64,000 nt of DNA from contig CALNZX010000005.1 in NCBI GenBank assembly GCA_942491105.1, positions 186,001 through 250,000 of the forward strand, written 5' to 3'. Positions within the stretch are counted from its first letter, which is position 1; every line of letters starts with the position of its first letter. The translations under genes were made by a program, and so were the position numbers. This DNA is from JBBEAM01 sp942491105 (GTDB lineage: Bacteria > Pseudomonadota > Alphaproteobacteria > Kiloniellales > DSM-21159). Of the stretch, positions 17,796 through 26,663 are shown one piece after another. The notes under the pieces are model-generated. The model ran no database searches, was not told the DNA's origin, and saw only the letters and a list, made by a program, of their open reading frames with translations.

Positions 17796-18532
17796 CTCGT
17801 TACAAATTGACCATCGAGTACGATGGCGGCCCCTTCGTCGGCTGGCAGCGGCAGGACAACGGCCTTTCGGTGCAGCAGGTGCTGGAGGAAGCCGTGTTCG
17901 GCTTTTGCGGCGAGACGGTCACGGTGCAGGGGGCTGGGCGTACCGATTCCGGCGTCCATGCCCTGGGGCAGGTCGCGCATGTCGATATCGCGAAACCGCG
18001 CGACCCACAAACGGTGCGCGACGCGCTGAATGCCCATCTCAGACCGAACCGCATCGTGGTCATAGCCGCGCAGGTCGTGGCGGAGGATTTCCACGCCCGC
18101 TTTTCGGCGACGCGGCGGCGCTATCTCTATCGTATCGTCAACCGCCGCTCGCCCTTGGCCCTGGAGCAGGGGCGCGCCTGGTTCGTGCCCCAGCCGCTCG
18201 ATGTCGAGGCGATGCACGCCGCCGCGCAACAGCTGCTCGGCCAGCACGACTTCTCCTCCTTCAGGGCCAAGGAATGCCAGGCCGAGTCACCGGTCAAGAC
18301 CCTCGACCGGCTCGATGTCGCGCGCCGTGGCGAAACAGTGGAGATCGCGGCGGAGGCGCGTTCCTTCCTGCACCATCAGGTCCGCAACTTCGCCGGCAGC
18401 TTGAAGTTTGTCGGCACGGGCAAGTGGCCGCCGGAGAAGCTTGCCGAGGTCCTGGCGGCCCGCGACCGGGCGGTGGCCGGGCCGACCGCGCCGCCGGACG
18501 GCCTATACCTGGTCGCTGTCGATTACGACTAG
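17792..18532 (+). CDS. truA: tRNA pseudouridine(38-40) synthase TruA
   Basis: This enzyme makes pseudouridine at positions 38-40 of tRNA anticodon stems. The 246-residue protein starts with GTG at 17792, overlapping fmt. The catalytic Asp52 lies in GAGRTDSGVHA (48-58). Other family blocks are RRYLYRI, HDFSSFRAKECQ and the late FLHHQVRNF. The stop TAG shares a CTAG with the stop of the convergent membrane-protein gene at 18529. Confidence 0.97.
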   Translation: MTRYKLTIEYDGGPFVGWQRQDNGLSVQQVLEEAVFGFCGETVTVQGAGRTDSGVHALGQVAHVDIAKPRDPQTVRDALNAHLRPNRIVVIAAQVVAEDFHARFSATRRRYLYRIVNRRSPLALEQGRAWFVPQPLDVEAMHAAAQQLLGQHDFSSFRAKECQAESPVKTLDRLDVARRGETVEIAAEARSFLHHQVRNFAGSLKFVGTGKWPPEKLAEVLAARDRAVAGPTAPPDGLYLVAVDYD

Positions 18533-19110
18533 CCTTGGAAGGGGCCCAAGCGGCTCTCGACCACGACCAGCACGACCAGTTCGATCATCAGGCTGGTGAT
18601 CAGCAAACCGAAGGCGATGTGACCGTTGCCGTTCAAGGCCGTGCGCAGAACAAACCAGAGATAGGCCGGCGCCACGATAATCTGCGCGACGAAGGTCAGG
18701 AGCTGCGAGACGCCCGGCATCATGCCGCTGGCGGTCAGCGCGACCAGCGGCAGGATCGCGTAAACGATCAGGCATTGCGCCCAGTTGTAGGCGACCAGCA
18801 GCGGCAGAAAGCGATTCTCCATCGCCAAGCCGCGCAAGAATGCGTGGGCGGCCAGGGGGAACAGCAGCCACAGGATGACATAGGCGAGCAGCGTCATCAC
18901 GGCGATGGCCAGGGGGCTGGCGGCGAAGCTCAGCCCGGAATAGTTCAGCAACAGGATCAAGGCATAACCCGGCGCGACGATGACCGCGGCGAAGAAGGAC
19001 TTGTAGGCCCCGGAGACGCTGGTGTCGAAGTGGGCGAAGGCGGTTTTGTCGAGCTGCGCGAGGCGCCAGGTCGCATAGAGCGCGGCGGCGATCTCCGCGA
19101 GGCTTGGCAT
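18529..19110 (-). CDS. Five-TM membrane protein of unknown function, coupled to dapE
   Basis: This 193-residue protein has about five predicted TM helices (residues 37-58, 67-90, 103-125, 137-156 and 165-186). An N-terminal cytosolic helix contains ALYATWRLAQLDKTAFAHFD. The type resembles conserved uncharacterised alphaproteobacterial membrane proteins, perhaps YIP1-like, but no motif allows a function call. Its ATG overlaps the dapE TGA (TGATG), so ribosomes finishing dapE can re-initiate. Its stop shares a CTAG with truA. Position suggests co-expression with dapDE. Confidence 0.75.
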   Translation of the reverse strand: MPSLAEIAAALYATWRLAQLDKTAFAHFDTSVSGAYKSFFAAVIVAPGYALILLLNYSGLSFAASPLAIAVMTLLAYVILWLLFPLAAHAFLRGLAMENRFLPLLVAYNWAQCLIVYAILPLVALTASGMMPGVSQLLTFVAQIIVAPAYLWFVLRTALNGNGHIAFGLLITSLMIELVVLVVVESRLGPFQG

Positions 19111-20270
19111 CAGAGAGGAAAGACGCGCTCAAGCAGGGCGCGGTAGATCGCCGTCAGGCTGCGCAGGTCGGCGAGGGCGGTGCGCTCGTCGACCTTGTGC
19201 ATGGTCTGGCTGATCAGTCCGAACTCGGCAACGGGGCAGTGGTCCTTGATGAAGCGGGCGTCGGAGGTGCCGCCCGTGGTGCCGAGTTCCGGGCGTCGCC
19301 CGGTCACCTGCTCGACCGCGTCGGCCAGGGTCTCTGCGATCGCCGTGGGCGGGCAGAGGAAGGACTCGCCGCTGACCGCGACCTCGAGGTCGTAGTCGCC
19401 GCCGATGGCATCGAGCCGCGCGCGCAGCCAGGCGATCACGTCCTCGCTGCTATGCAGGTCGTTAAAGCGCACATTGAAGCGCGCCGTGGCCTCGGCGGGC
19501 GTGACGTTGGTCGCCGGGTTGCCGACATCGACGGTGGTGATCTGCAGGGAGGTCGGCTGGAAGTGCTCGCTGCCCGCGTCCATGGGCTCTCGGGTGATCG
19601 CGTCGAGCATGCGCACCAGGCGGTGGATCGGATTATCGGCGAGCTGCGGATAGGCGGCATGCCCCTGTATGCCCCGCACGGTGAGCCAGCCGTTGAGGCT
19701 GCCGCGCCGGCCAATCTTGATCATCTCGCCCATTTCATTGGGATTGGTCGGTTCGCCGACGATGCAGAGATCCAGCTTTTCGCCCTTGTCCTCGAGCCAC
19801 CGCAGCAGCTTGCGGGTGCCGTTGATCGAGGGGCCTTCCTCATCGCCGGTGATCAGCAGGGAGATCGCCCCGGCGAAATCGCCGCCACGGGCCGCCGTGA
19901 AATCGGCGGCGGCGGCGACGAAGCTGGCGATGGCGCCCTTCATGTCGGCGGCGCCGCGGCCGATCAGCTCCTCGCCGCGGATTTCGGCGGCGAAGGGGTC
20001 GCTGCTCCAGGCCGCCGCGTCGCCGACCGGCACCACATCGGTGTGGCCGGCAAAGCAGAGGTTGGGGTGGCCGGTTCCGAGCCGCGCGTAGAGGTTTTCG
20101 ACGTCGGGGGTGTTCTCGTCGGAAAAGGTCACCCGCTCGACGGTGAAGCCGAGGCCTTCAAGAGTGGTTTCGAGCAGCGCCAGGGCGCCGCCTTCCTCGG
20201 GTGTAACGCTGGGGCAGCGAATCAGGTCTTGGGTGAGCGTGACGGGGTCGATTCCCTTGGCGTCAATCAC
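19110..20270 (-). CDS. dapE: Succinyl-diaminopimelate desuccinylase
   Basis: This M20 dizinc amidase splits N-succinyl-LL-diaminopimelate in the lysine/peptidoglycan pathway. From the GTG at 20270 (GTGATTGACG) it is 386 residues long. That start gives the normal N-terminus DPVTLTQDLIRCPSVTP and overlaps dapD by 8 bases. Metal and catalytic residues are visible: His76 and Asp78 in FAGHTDVVP, Asp109 in RGAADMKG, and Glu144/Glu145 in TGDEEG. Upstream starts would run into dapD in a nonsense frame. It lies directly downstream of dapD, the preceding step. Confidence 0.94.
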   Translation of the reverse strand: MIDAKGIDPVTLTQDLIRCPSVTPEEGGALALLETTLEGLGFTVERVTFSDENTPDVENLYARLGTGHPNLCFAGHTDVVPVGDAAAWSSDPFAAEIRGEELIGRGAADMKGAIASFVAAAADFTAARGGDFAGAISLLITGDEEGPSINGTRKLLRWLEDKGEKLDLCIVGEPTNPNEMGEMIKIGRRGSLNGWLTVRGIQGHAAYPQLADNPIHRLVRMLDAITREPMDAGSEHFQPTSLQITTVDVGNPATNVTPAEATARFNVRFNDLHSSEDVIAWLRARLDAIGGDYDLEVAVSGESFLCPPTAIAETLADAVEQVTGRRPELGTTGGTSDARFIKDHCPVAEFGLISQTMHKVDERTALADLRSLTAIYRALLERVFPL

Positions 20271-21123
20271 GTAGCAACTCGTTGATCGAAGTCTTGCTGC
20301 GGGTCTGGGCATCCACCCGCTTGACGATGACCGCGCAGTAGAGGCCCGGCCCCGGCGTTCCATCGGGAAAATCCTTGCCCGGAAGGGTGCCCGAGACGAC
20401 CACGGAGTAAGGCGGAACCTCGCCGCGATGGATCTCGCCGGTGGTACGGTCGACGATCTTGGTCGAGGCGCCGATGTAGACGCCCATGGAGAGCACCGAG
20501 CCCTCGCGCACGATGACGCCTTCGGCGACTTCGGCGCGCGCGCCGATGAAGCAGTTGTCCTCGATGATCACCGGTCCGGCCTGCAGGGGCTCCAGGACGC
20601 CGCCGATGCCCGCGCCGCCCGAAAGATGCACGTTCTTGCCGATCTGGGCGCAGGAGCCGACCGTCGCCCAGGTATCGATCATGGCGCCGCTATCGACATA
20701 GGCGCCCAGGTTGACGAAGCTCGGCATCAGCACCACGCCCGGCGCGATATAGGCGGAGTGGCGCACGGTGCAGTTCGGCACGGCGCGGAAGCCGGCCTCG
20801 CGGAAGTGTTTCTCGCTCCAGCCGGCGAACTTTGACGGCACCTTGTCGAACCATGCGGAGTCGCCGCGCTCGTCGTCGCGGGGGCCGCCGGGCAGCACCT
20901 GCATGTCGTTGAGGCGGAAGGATAGCAGGACGGCCATCTTCAGCCACTGGTTGACCTGCCAGTCGCCGTCCTCGCCCTTCTCGGCGACCCGGTACTCGCC
21001 GGCATCGAGCCCGGCCAGGGCCAGCTCAACGGCGTCGCGGACCACGCCTTGGGTCTTCGGGGTGATGGACTGCCGCTCTTCCCAAGCGGCTTCGATGGTG
21101 GATCGCAGGTCTTCGGTGTTCAT
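20263..21123 (-). CDS. dapD: Tetrahydrodipicolinate N-succinyltransferase
   Basis: This enzyme transfers succinyl from succinyl-CoA to tetrahydrodipicolinate, two steps before DapE in lysine synthesis. The 286-residue protein has an N-terminal helical domain (about 1-100) and a left-handed beta-helix made of hexapeptide repeats: VNLGAYVDSGAMIDTWATVG, IGKNVHLSGGAGIGG and VIIEDNCFIGARAEV. The terminal part KTSINELLRD is normal. The dapD-dapE order and the 8-base overlap indicate one transcript. argB lies 111 bases upstream. Confidence 0.97.
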   Translation of the reverse strand: MNTEDLRSTIEAAWEERQSITPKTQGVVRDAVELALAGLDAGEYRVAEKGEDGDWQVNQWLKMAVLLSFRLNDMQVLPGGPRDDERGDSAWFDKVPSKFAGWSEKHFREAGFRAVPNCTVRHSAYIAPGVVLMPSFVNLGAYVDSGAMIDTWATVGSCAQIGKNVHLSGGAGIGGVLEPLQAGPVIIEDNCFIGARAEVAEGVIVREGSVLSMGVYIGASTKIVDRTTGEIHRGEVPPYSVVVSGTLPGKDFPDGTPGPGLYCAVIVKRVDAQTRSKTSINELLRD

Positions 21124-21234
21124 GCTGGCAAACTTCCGCTGATTCTCTAGGGACTGAAAAGCGGCTGGAAGATGCGGCAGCCCGCCGGGAGTGTCAATCG
21201 GCGCTATCGCTCCGCGCCGCTGATCCGCTCCAGG

Positions 21235-22143
21235 CTAGCCCGCGGTGATCAGCGTGCCGATGCCCTGGGCGGTGAAGATCTCCAGCATCATCGCGTGGGG
21301 CACCCGGCCATCGAGAATTACCGCCGCCTCGACCCCGCCCTCGACGGCGGTGATGCAGGTCTCCAGCTTCGGAATCATGCCGCCGCTGATGGTGCCATCC
21401 TTCATCAGCGCCTTGGCCTGGCTGACCGTCAGGTTCTCGATCAGCTCGCCCTGCTTGTCGAGCACGCCGATGACGTCGGTCAGCAGCAGCAGGCGCGACG
21501 CGCCGACCGCGGCCGAAACCGCGCCCGCCACGGTGTCGGCGTTGATGTTGTAGGTTTCGCCGCCGCTGCCCACGCCGATCGGCGCGATCACCGGGATCAT
21601 GCCGGCCTCTTCGAGCGAGGTCAGGATCTGCGGGTTGATATTCTGCGGCTCGCCAACGAAGCCCAGATCCAGGATCTTCTCGATGTTGCTATCGGGATCG
21701 CGCCTGGTGCGGCGCAGCTTGGCGGCGCGGATCAGATTGCCATCCTTGCCGGACAGGCCGATGGCGGTGCCGCCGGCCTCGTTGATGGCGCTGACGATGG
21801 CTTTGTTGATCGAACCGGAAAGCACCATTTCGACCACGTCCACGGTCTGGGCGTCGGTCACCCGCAGGCCGTCGATGAACTCGCTCTGTACCTTCAGACG
21901 CTCCAGCATCTGTCCGATCTGCGGGCCGCCGCCGTGCACCACCACGGGATTGATGCCGACATGCTTCATCAACACGATGTCGTTGGCGAAGATCCGAGAC
22001 AGCTCGCTGTCGCCCATCGCATGGCCGCCATACTTGACCACGAAGGTCTTGTGATTATAGCGGCGCAGATAGGGCAGCGCCTCGGTCAGGGTACGGGCGG
22101 TGCGCAACCAATGCTTGGTCTCGCTGATGTTTTTCTGCGTCAT
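21235..22143 (-). CDS. argB: Acetylglutamate kinase
   Basis: This enzyme phosphorylates N-acetylglutamate, the second step of arginine synthesis. From the ATG at 22143 the product is 302 residues. Family features are the P-loop-like VVKYGGHAMG, VVHGGGPQI and ALSGKDG-type segments (IGLSGKDGNLI), ending near GVEAAVILDGRVPHAMMLE. The N-terminal helix (about 8-30) before the kinase core is typical of Arg-inhibited hexameric enzymes. It follows engB after 11 bases, so it is likely part of the rpmH-yidC-engB transcript. Confidence 0.95.
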   Translation of the reverse strand: MTQKNISETKHWLRTARTLTEALPYLRRYNHKTFVVKYGGHAMGDSELSRIFANDIVLMKHVGINPVVVHGGGPQIGQMLERLKVQSEFIDGLRVTDAQTVDVVEMVLSGSINKAIVSAINEAGGTAIGLSGKDGNLIRAAKLRRTRRDPDSNIEKILDLGFVGEPQNINPQILTSLEEAGMIPVIAPIGVGSGGETYNINADTVAGAVSAAVGASRLLLLTDVIGVLDKQGELIENLTVSQAKALMKDGTISGGMIPKLETCITAVEGGVEAAVILDGRVPHAMMLEIFTAQGIGTLITAG

Positions 22144-22154
22144 GGCGCGGGACT

Positions 22155-22811
22155 TTACTTCGGTTGTTCCGCGAGTGCCAGTTCCGCGAGGCTGGCGCGC
22201 AGCAGGTCGATCCCGGTGCCTTTCACCGCCGAGGTGAGGGCAATCTCGGGATGGGACGCGACATGCTTGCGCAGCTCCTCGCGGATCGCGTCCAGCCGGC
22301 GCTCCAGATCGCTCGCTTTCACCTTGTCGCACTTGGTCAGCACGAGCTGGTAGGACACGGCGGCCTCGTCCAGCTCGTCCATCACTTCGCGGTCCGGCGC
22401 CTTCAGGCCATGGCGGCCATCGATCAGCAGGCAGACCCGGCGCAGAATGGCGCGGCCCTTGAGATAGTCGCGGGTCAGCCGGGTCCAGGCCTGGGCCTGC
22501 TTGCGCGGCGCCTGGGCGTAGCCGTAGCCGGGCAGATCGACCAGCTTGAGCCGTCCGCCGAGATCGAAGAAGTTGAGCAGCCGGGTACGGCCGGGTGTGT
22601 TGGATGTGCGGGCCAGGGTCTTGCGGCCGGTCAGGGCGTTGACCAGGCTCGACTTACCGACGTTGGAGCGCCCGGCGAAGGCGACCTCCGGCAAATCCGG
22701 GGCTGGAAGCTGCTCCGTCTCCAAGGCCGAAAGCAGGTAGCTGCAGCGCTGGGCGAACAGCAGCCTGCCAGCTTCCAGTCTCGCCCCCTCCGCCGCGTCC
22801 ACATCCGCCAT
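22155..22811 (-). CDS. engB: Ribosome biogenesis GTPase EngB (YihA/YsxC)
   Basis: This 218-residue GTPase is needed for 50S subunit assembly. G1 is GRSNVGKSS (47-55), G2 lies in TSNTPGRTRLLNFF, G3 is DLPGYGYA, and G4 is TKCDK. About 20 extra N-terminal residues precede the core, a usual range for this family. It is in the conserved order yidC-engB-argB and starts 15 bases after the yidC stop. Confidence 0.96.
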   Translation of the reverse strand: MADVDAAEGARLEAGRLLFAQRCSYLLSALETEQLPAPDLPEVAFAGRSNVGKSSLVNALTGRKTLARTSNTPGRTRLLNFFDLGGRLKLVDLPGYGYAQAPRKQAQAWTRLTRDYLKGRAILRRVCLLIDGRHGLKAPDREVMDELDEAAVSYQLVLTKCDKVKASDLERRLDAIREELRKHVASHPEIALTSAVKGTGIDLLRASLAELALAEQPK

Positions 22812-22826
22812 GGCTGTGTCCGCCGC

Positions 22827-24785
22827 CTATTTCTTCCGGCTCTTCCGGCTCTTGCCTGGCTTGCCGCCGGCTTTTCCGGATGGGCGCGCGGCAGCTCCGT
22901 CGTCGCCCTCATTGTCCTCGCCGACATCGACCGCGGCCTCGCCGGCCTCGCTATCCTTCGCGGGCTCCGGCGCCGCGGACTCCTCCGTCTTGCGCTTTTT
23001 CTTGGCGCGGCTGCCGGCCCTGGGATCGTTGCCTTCCTGCTTCTTATCGGTCTCAGAAACGGAGACGCCGTGCCGGCGCATGATCAGCCACTGCTGCGCG
23101 ATCGACAGGGTGTTGTTCCAGGTCCAGTAGACCACCAGACCGGCCGGGAAGGTCGACAGCAGGAAGGTGAACACGATCGGCATCATCAGGAAGATCTTGG
23201 CCTGCATCGGATCCGCCGGCTGCGGGTTGATCTTCTGCTGCAGGTACATCGATCCGCCCATCAACAGCGGCCAGATGCCGAGATTGATGATGCTCAGCGG
23301 CCCCAGGTCCGGCGGCGCGAAGGGCAGCAAGCCGAAGAGATTGATGATCGAAGTCGGGTCCGGCGCGGAAAGGTCCTGAATCCAGCCGAAGAAAGGCGCG
23401 TGGCGCATTTCGATGGTGACGAAGAGCACCTTGTAGAGCGCGAAGAAGACCGGAATCTGCACCACGATGGGCAAACAGCCCGAAAGCGGATTAGCCCCTT
23501 CGCGCTTGTACAGCGCCATCATCTCTTGATTGAGCCGCTGCTTGTCGTCGGGAAAACGCTCGCGCAGCTTCAGCATTTCCGGCTGAACCTTGCGCATCTT
23601 CGCCATGGAAACATAGGACTTGTTGGCCAAGGGGAAGAACAGGATCTTGATAAACACGGTCAGCACCAGGATGGCGACGCCGAAATTGCCGATCACGCTG
23701 TGCAGCCAGTGGATGGCGAGGAAGATCGGCTTGGTCAGGAAGTAGAACCAGCCGAAATCCACCGCCAGATCGAAATTGGCGACGCCGAGCTCTTCCTCGT
23801 ACTGATCCAGTAGCTTGACCTGCTTGGCGCCGGCGAACAGCCGGGTCACGTGTTCCTCGCTCGCGCCCGCCGCGATCGCGATCGGGTCGTAGCTGATGTC
23901 GGTCTGATACTTGTCGCCGTTGGGGATGTGCAGCATCCGCGCCGACATCGACTCGTCGGGATCGGGTATCAAGGCCGCCATCCAGTACTTATCGGTGATG
24001 CCGATCCAGCCGCCGGTGCTCTGGAAGCTTTGCTGGCGCTCGCCCTCGTCGTGGAGGTCGTCGTAGTCGACCTCCTTGAGGGTCTCGTCGAATACGCCGA
24101 TCAGGCCTTCGTGGAGAATGTAGAACCCGCTGACTTCCGGCTCGCCGGTGCGCGAAATCAGACCATAGGGCGTGAGGACCGCGTTCTCGCCGCTGTCGTT
24201 GATCACCCGCTGGGTGATCGTGAACATGTAATTCTCATCGACCGCGAAGACCCGCTCGAAGGTCAGGCCCTGGCCGTTGTTCCACGTCAGGGTCACCGGG
24301 GACTGCGGCGTCAGCTCGCCGCCATCGGACTGCCAGACGGTGTTGGGACCGGGTGTTGCCGCCTGCTCGCCGGAGACCCAGCCGAAGTTGGCGAAATAGG
24401 GGTTCGGCGCGCCGTTGGGCGAGAACAGCACGATTTCCGGGGAGTCCGGATCGATGGTTTCGCGATAGCGCAGCAAGGTCAGATCATCGAGCCGTCCGCC
24501 CTGCAGGGAGATAGATCCGGACAAGGTCGGCGTCTTAATCTGCAGGCGGGCGCTGCTTTCGAGCGCGTCCTCGCGCGAAGCTTCCGGAATTTCGGCGGTT
24601 TGGCCGGGCAGCACGGTGCCGCCATCGGCGGAAGGCACGCTTTCTCCGCTGAGCGGCGCCTGCTCCGCGGCCCGCTGTTGCTCGACCAGCTGCGCGTCGC
24701 GCTGCGGTCCCGAGACGAACAGTTCGAAGGCCAGCAGGATCGCGACTGACGCCACGACCGCCAGGATCAGGTTTTTTTGTTCCAT
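22827..24785 (-). CDS. yidC: Membrane protein insertase YidC with charged C-terminal extension
   Basis: This 652-residue inner-membrane insertase works alone or with SecYEG. Residues 5-22 are TM1. A large periplasmic beta-sandwich (about 55-345) follows, then the conserved five-TM core from about 355, with IKILFFPLANKSYVSMAKMR and PLMGGSMYLQQKINP. The last 76 residues (577-652) form a disordered tail that is basic, then acidic, then basic, ending KSRKSRKK. That makes the protein longer than typical forms near 560-600 residues. The tail may touch the ribosome. It lies 8 bases after yidD. Confidence 0.95.
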   Translation of the reverse strand: MEQKNLILAVVASVAILLAFELFVSGPQRDAQLVEQQRAAEQAPLSGESVPSADGGTVLPGQTAEIPEASREDALESSARLQIKTPTLSGSISLQGGRLDDLTLLRYRETIDPDSPEIVLFSPNGAPNPYFANFGWVSGEQAATPGPNTVWQSDGGELTPQSPVTLTWNNGQGLTFERVFAVDENYMFTITQRVINDSGENAVLTPYGLISRTGEPEVSGFYILHEGLIGVFDETLKEVDYDDLHDEGERQQSFQSTGGWIGITDKYWMAALIPDPDESMSARMLHIPNGDKYQTDISYDPIAIAAGASEEHVTRLFAGAKQVKLLDQYEEELGVANFDLAVDFGWFYFLTKPIFLAIHWLHSVIGNFGVAILVLTVFIKILFFPLANKSYVSMAKMRKVQPEMLKLRERFPDDKQRLNQEMMALYKREGANPLSGCLPIVVQIPVFFALYKVLFVTIEMRHAPFFGWIQDLSAPDPTSIINLFGLLPFAPPDLGPLSIINLGIWPLLMGGSMYLQQKINPQPADPMQAKIFLMMPIVFTFLLSTFPAGLVVYWTWNNTLSIAQQWLIMRRHGVSVSETDKKQEGNDPRAGSRAKKKRKTEESAAPEPAKDSEAGEAAVDVGEDNEGDDGAAARPSGKAGGKPGKSRKSRKK

Positions 24786-24793
24786 TCCTCGGC

Positions 24794-25084
24794 TTACCCC
24801 TTGCGCGCGAACCTATGCTGATGGCGCTGCATGTCTGTGTGATGGCCGGCCTCGGGGACCGGGTCGTAACCGCAGCCACCCCATGGGTGGCAGCGCGCGA
24901 GGCGCTTGGCGGCGAGCCAAGAGCCGGTGAGCGCGCCGTGGCCGCGGATCGCCTCTACGGCGTAGTGGGAGCAACTTGGCTCATAGCGGCAGGCCGGCCC
25001 GAAAAAGGCCGCCAGTGTATATTGATAGCAGCGCAGGGCGGCGATCAGGGCTAATCCGGGGGCACGATACAGAAACCGTGTCAT
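24794..25084 (-). CDS. yidD: Membrane protein insertion efficiency factor YidD
   Basis: This 96-residue amphipathic protein binds the inner membrane and aids YidC-dependent insertion. Conserved features are LRCYQYTLAAFFGPACRYEPSCSHYA, with the Cys pattern C-x5-C, and RLARCHPWGGCGYDPVP. The His/Arg-rich C-terminal tail is unconserved. The start overlaps the rnpA stop (ATGA). It sits in the classical rpmH-rnpA-yidD-yidC order. Confidence 0.96.
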   Translation of the reverse strand: MTRFLYRAPGLALIAALRCYQYTLAAFFGPACRYEPSCSHYAVEAIRGHGALTGSWLAAKRLARCHPWGGCGYDPVPEAGHHTDMQRHQHRFARKG

Positions 25085-25479
25085 CGGGGAGTCCGCTTCT
25101 CCTGAGCCTCGACTTTGCGCAGGGCGTCGCGCAGATCCTGCAGCAATGCCTGATAAGGCCGCGTCGGGGTCTGGCCCCGCGCGATGAGTACATAGTCGGT
25201 CCCGCTGCGCCCGAGCGACGGGAGCAGCTCTCCGGCCGCTGCGCGCAGCCGCCGGCGGGCCCGGTTTCGGATCACTGCGTTACCGACCTTGCGGCTGGCG
25301 GTCAAGCCAAGGCGCGGGGGCGCTTCGCCTGCCTCCGTGTTTTCATGACGGATGGCCTGCAGCACCAAACCCGGAGTTACAGCCTTGCGTCCCTTGCGCG
25401 CGGCGGCGAGAAACTCCCGTCGTTTCTTCAAACGAGCGAGCCGTGCCTCACCTTTCGTGTGTGCCGCGCTGGCGGACAT
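25081..25479 (-). CDS. rnpA: Ribonuclease P protein component
   Basis: This 132-residue basic protein is the partner of the RnpB ribozyme in tRNA 5' maturation. The signature RNRARRRLRAA is present, as are the N-terminal LKKRREFLAAARKGRK and RLGLTASRKVGNAVIRNR. The ATG at 25479 lies 2 bases after the rpmH stop. Length and basic character are normal. rnpB is not in this window. Confidence 0.96.
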   Translation of the reverse strand: MSASAAHTKGEARLARLKKRREFLAAARKGRKAVTPGLVLQAIRHENTEAGEAPPRLGLTASRKVGNAVIRNRARRRLRAAAGELLPSLGRSGTDYVLIARGQTPTRPYQALLQDLRDALRKVEAQEKRTPR

Positions 25480-25481
25480 GG

Positions 25482-25616
25482 CTAGGCGGAGAGCCGTTTG
25501 CGGCCCCTCGCGCGGCGGCGGGCAAGTACCTTGCGGCCGCCTACGGTCGCCTTCCGGCTACGGAACCCGTGACGGCGCTTGCGGACGAGCGCGCTGGGCT
25601 GATACGTGCGCTTCAC
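25482..25616 (-). CDS. rpmH: 50S ribosomal protein L34
   Basis: This 44-residue basic ribosomal protein reads M(GTG)KRTYQPSALVRKRR at the start and RRRARGRKRLSA at the end, with the family block HGFRSRK between. The start is GTG at 25616, preceded by GGAGA (sequence CTGAGGAGACC just upstream). It is first in the rpmH-rnpA-yidD-yidC-engB-argB series and carries its own near-consensus promoter about 45-70 bases upstream. It is not linked here to dnaA. Confidence 0.96.
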   Translation of the reverse strand: MKRTYQPSALVRKRRHGFRSRKATVGGRKVLARRRARGRKRLSA

Positions 25617-25658
25617 GTCTAGGTCTCCTCAGTCTGCATTCTTGGAATTCGCCGAGGG

Positions 25659-25687
25659 TGTATAGAAGCGTGCCCGGCCTCTGTCAA
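25659..25687 (-). promoter_or_regulatory. Sigma-70-type promoter of the rpmH operon
   Basis: On the minus strand a perfect -35 TTGACA (25682-25687) and a -10 TATACA (25659-25664) are separated by exactly 17 bases. The expected transcript starts near 25652, leaving about 36 bases of leader before the rpmH GTG, which includes its Shine-Dalgarno. This is the cleanest promoter in the window and suits the strongly expressed ribosomal-protein gene. The start site itself is inferred. Confidence 0.82.
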
Positions 25688-25857
25688 CGACGCCCCGGCG
25701 CTGGCGGCGGAATTCTTCACAGAGAGTTCAACAGGGGTTACTGGCTGAAAGACCGGCATAGGGCTAAATGCCAAGCTACCGGTGCCGCTCTAGGATTAGG
25801 GGGCGTCGGCCTTTTGCTGAGCCACCAAAGACCCTACCATCGAAAAATAAGGTACTG

Positions 25858-26622
25858 ATGAGCGAGACAATGCTCCGACCTGAGACCGACGGCCCAGAGG
25901 GCGCCCGCGCCCGCCAGAAGTCTTCCCTTGCCAAGGCGCTTCCCCTGCTGCTGTTGCTTGCCGGCGGCGCCGTGCTTTGGTTCGTGTTCGATGTCGGTGA
26001 GTATCTGAGCTTCGAGACCCTGCGGAGCCATCGCGACTGGCTGCAGCAGATGGTGCTGGATAACACGGCCGCGACAGTGCTGGGCTTCATTGCCGCCTAT
26101 ACCCTGACGACAGCTTTTTCGATTCCCGTCGGCATCGTGCTGACGGTCCTGGGCGGCTTCCTGTTCGGCGCGGTGCTGGGTACGCTCTATGCCGTGACCG
26201 GGGCGACGATCGGCGCCGTGGCGATCTTTCTCGCCGCGCGCAGCGCCCTGCGCGAAACCTTGCGCCAGCGCGCCGGTCCCGCGGTGCGGCGCATGGAGGC
26301 CGGGTTTCAGGAGAACGCATTGAGCTACATGTTCGTGCTGCGCCTGATTCCCCTGTTCCCATTTTGGCTGGTTAATCTCGCGCCGGCTTTCCTGGGCGTG
26401 CCGCTGCGCACCTATTTCATCGGCACCTTCCTGGGGATCATTCCCGGGACCCTGGTTTTTGCCTGGGTTGGCAGCGGCCTCGACGAGATTTTCGCGCGCG
26501 GCGAGACGCCGGATGGCGGAATTATCTTCGCGCCGGAGATTCTTGGCCCGATACTGGCGCTGGTGGCGCTGGCCTTGCTGCCGGTGGCCTATAAGAAGTG
26601 GAAATCCCGCCAGGGCGGCTGA
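25858..26622 (+). CDS. TVP38/TMEM64 family membrane protein
   Basis: This 254-residue inner-membrane protein belongs to the DedA-related SNARE-associated family. Residues 1-20 are cytosolic, and TMs lie at about 25-45, 72-105, 108-130, 155-205 and 228-245. Signature blocks are GGFLFGAVLGTLYAVTGATI and RLIPLFPFWLVNLAPAFLGV. Relatives are lipid scramblase- or transporter-like, and the bacterial function is unsettled. The ATG at 25858 is preceded by AAGGTACTG. A flavoprotein gene follows 41 bases later, a pairing recurrent in proteobacteria. Confidence 0.9.
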   Translation: MSETMLRPETDGPEGARARQKSSLAKALPLLLLLAGGAVLWFVFDVGEYLSFETLRSHRDWLQQMVLDNTAATVLGFIAAYTLTTAFSIPVGIVLTVLGGFLFGAVLGTLYAVTGATIGAVAIFLAARSALRETLRQRAGPAVRRMEAGFQENALSYMFVLRLIPLFPFWLVNLAPAFLGVPLRTYFIGTFLGIIPGTLVFAWVGSGLDEIFARGETPDGGIIFAPEILGPILALVALALLPVAYKKWKSRQGG

Positions 26623-26663
26623 TCCAGGTCGTTTTCAGTCTCGCGAACAAGGAGGGCGCCGGC

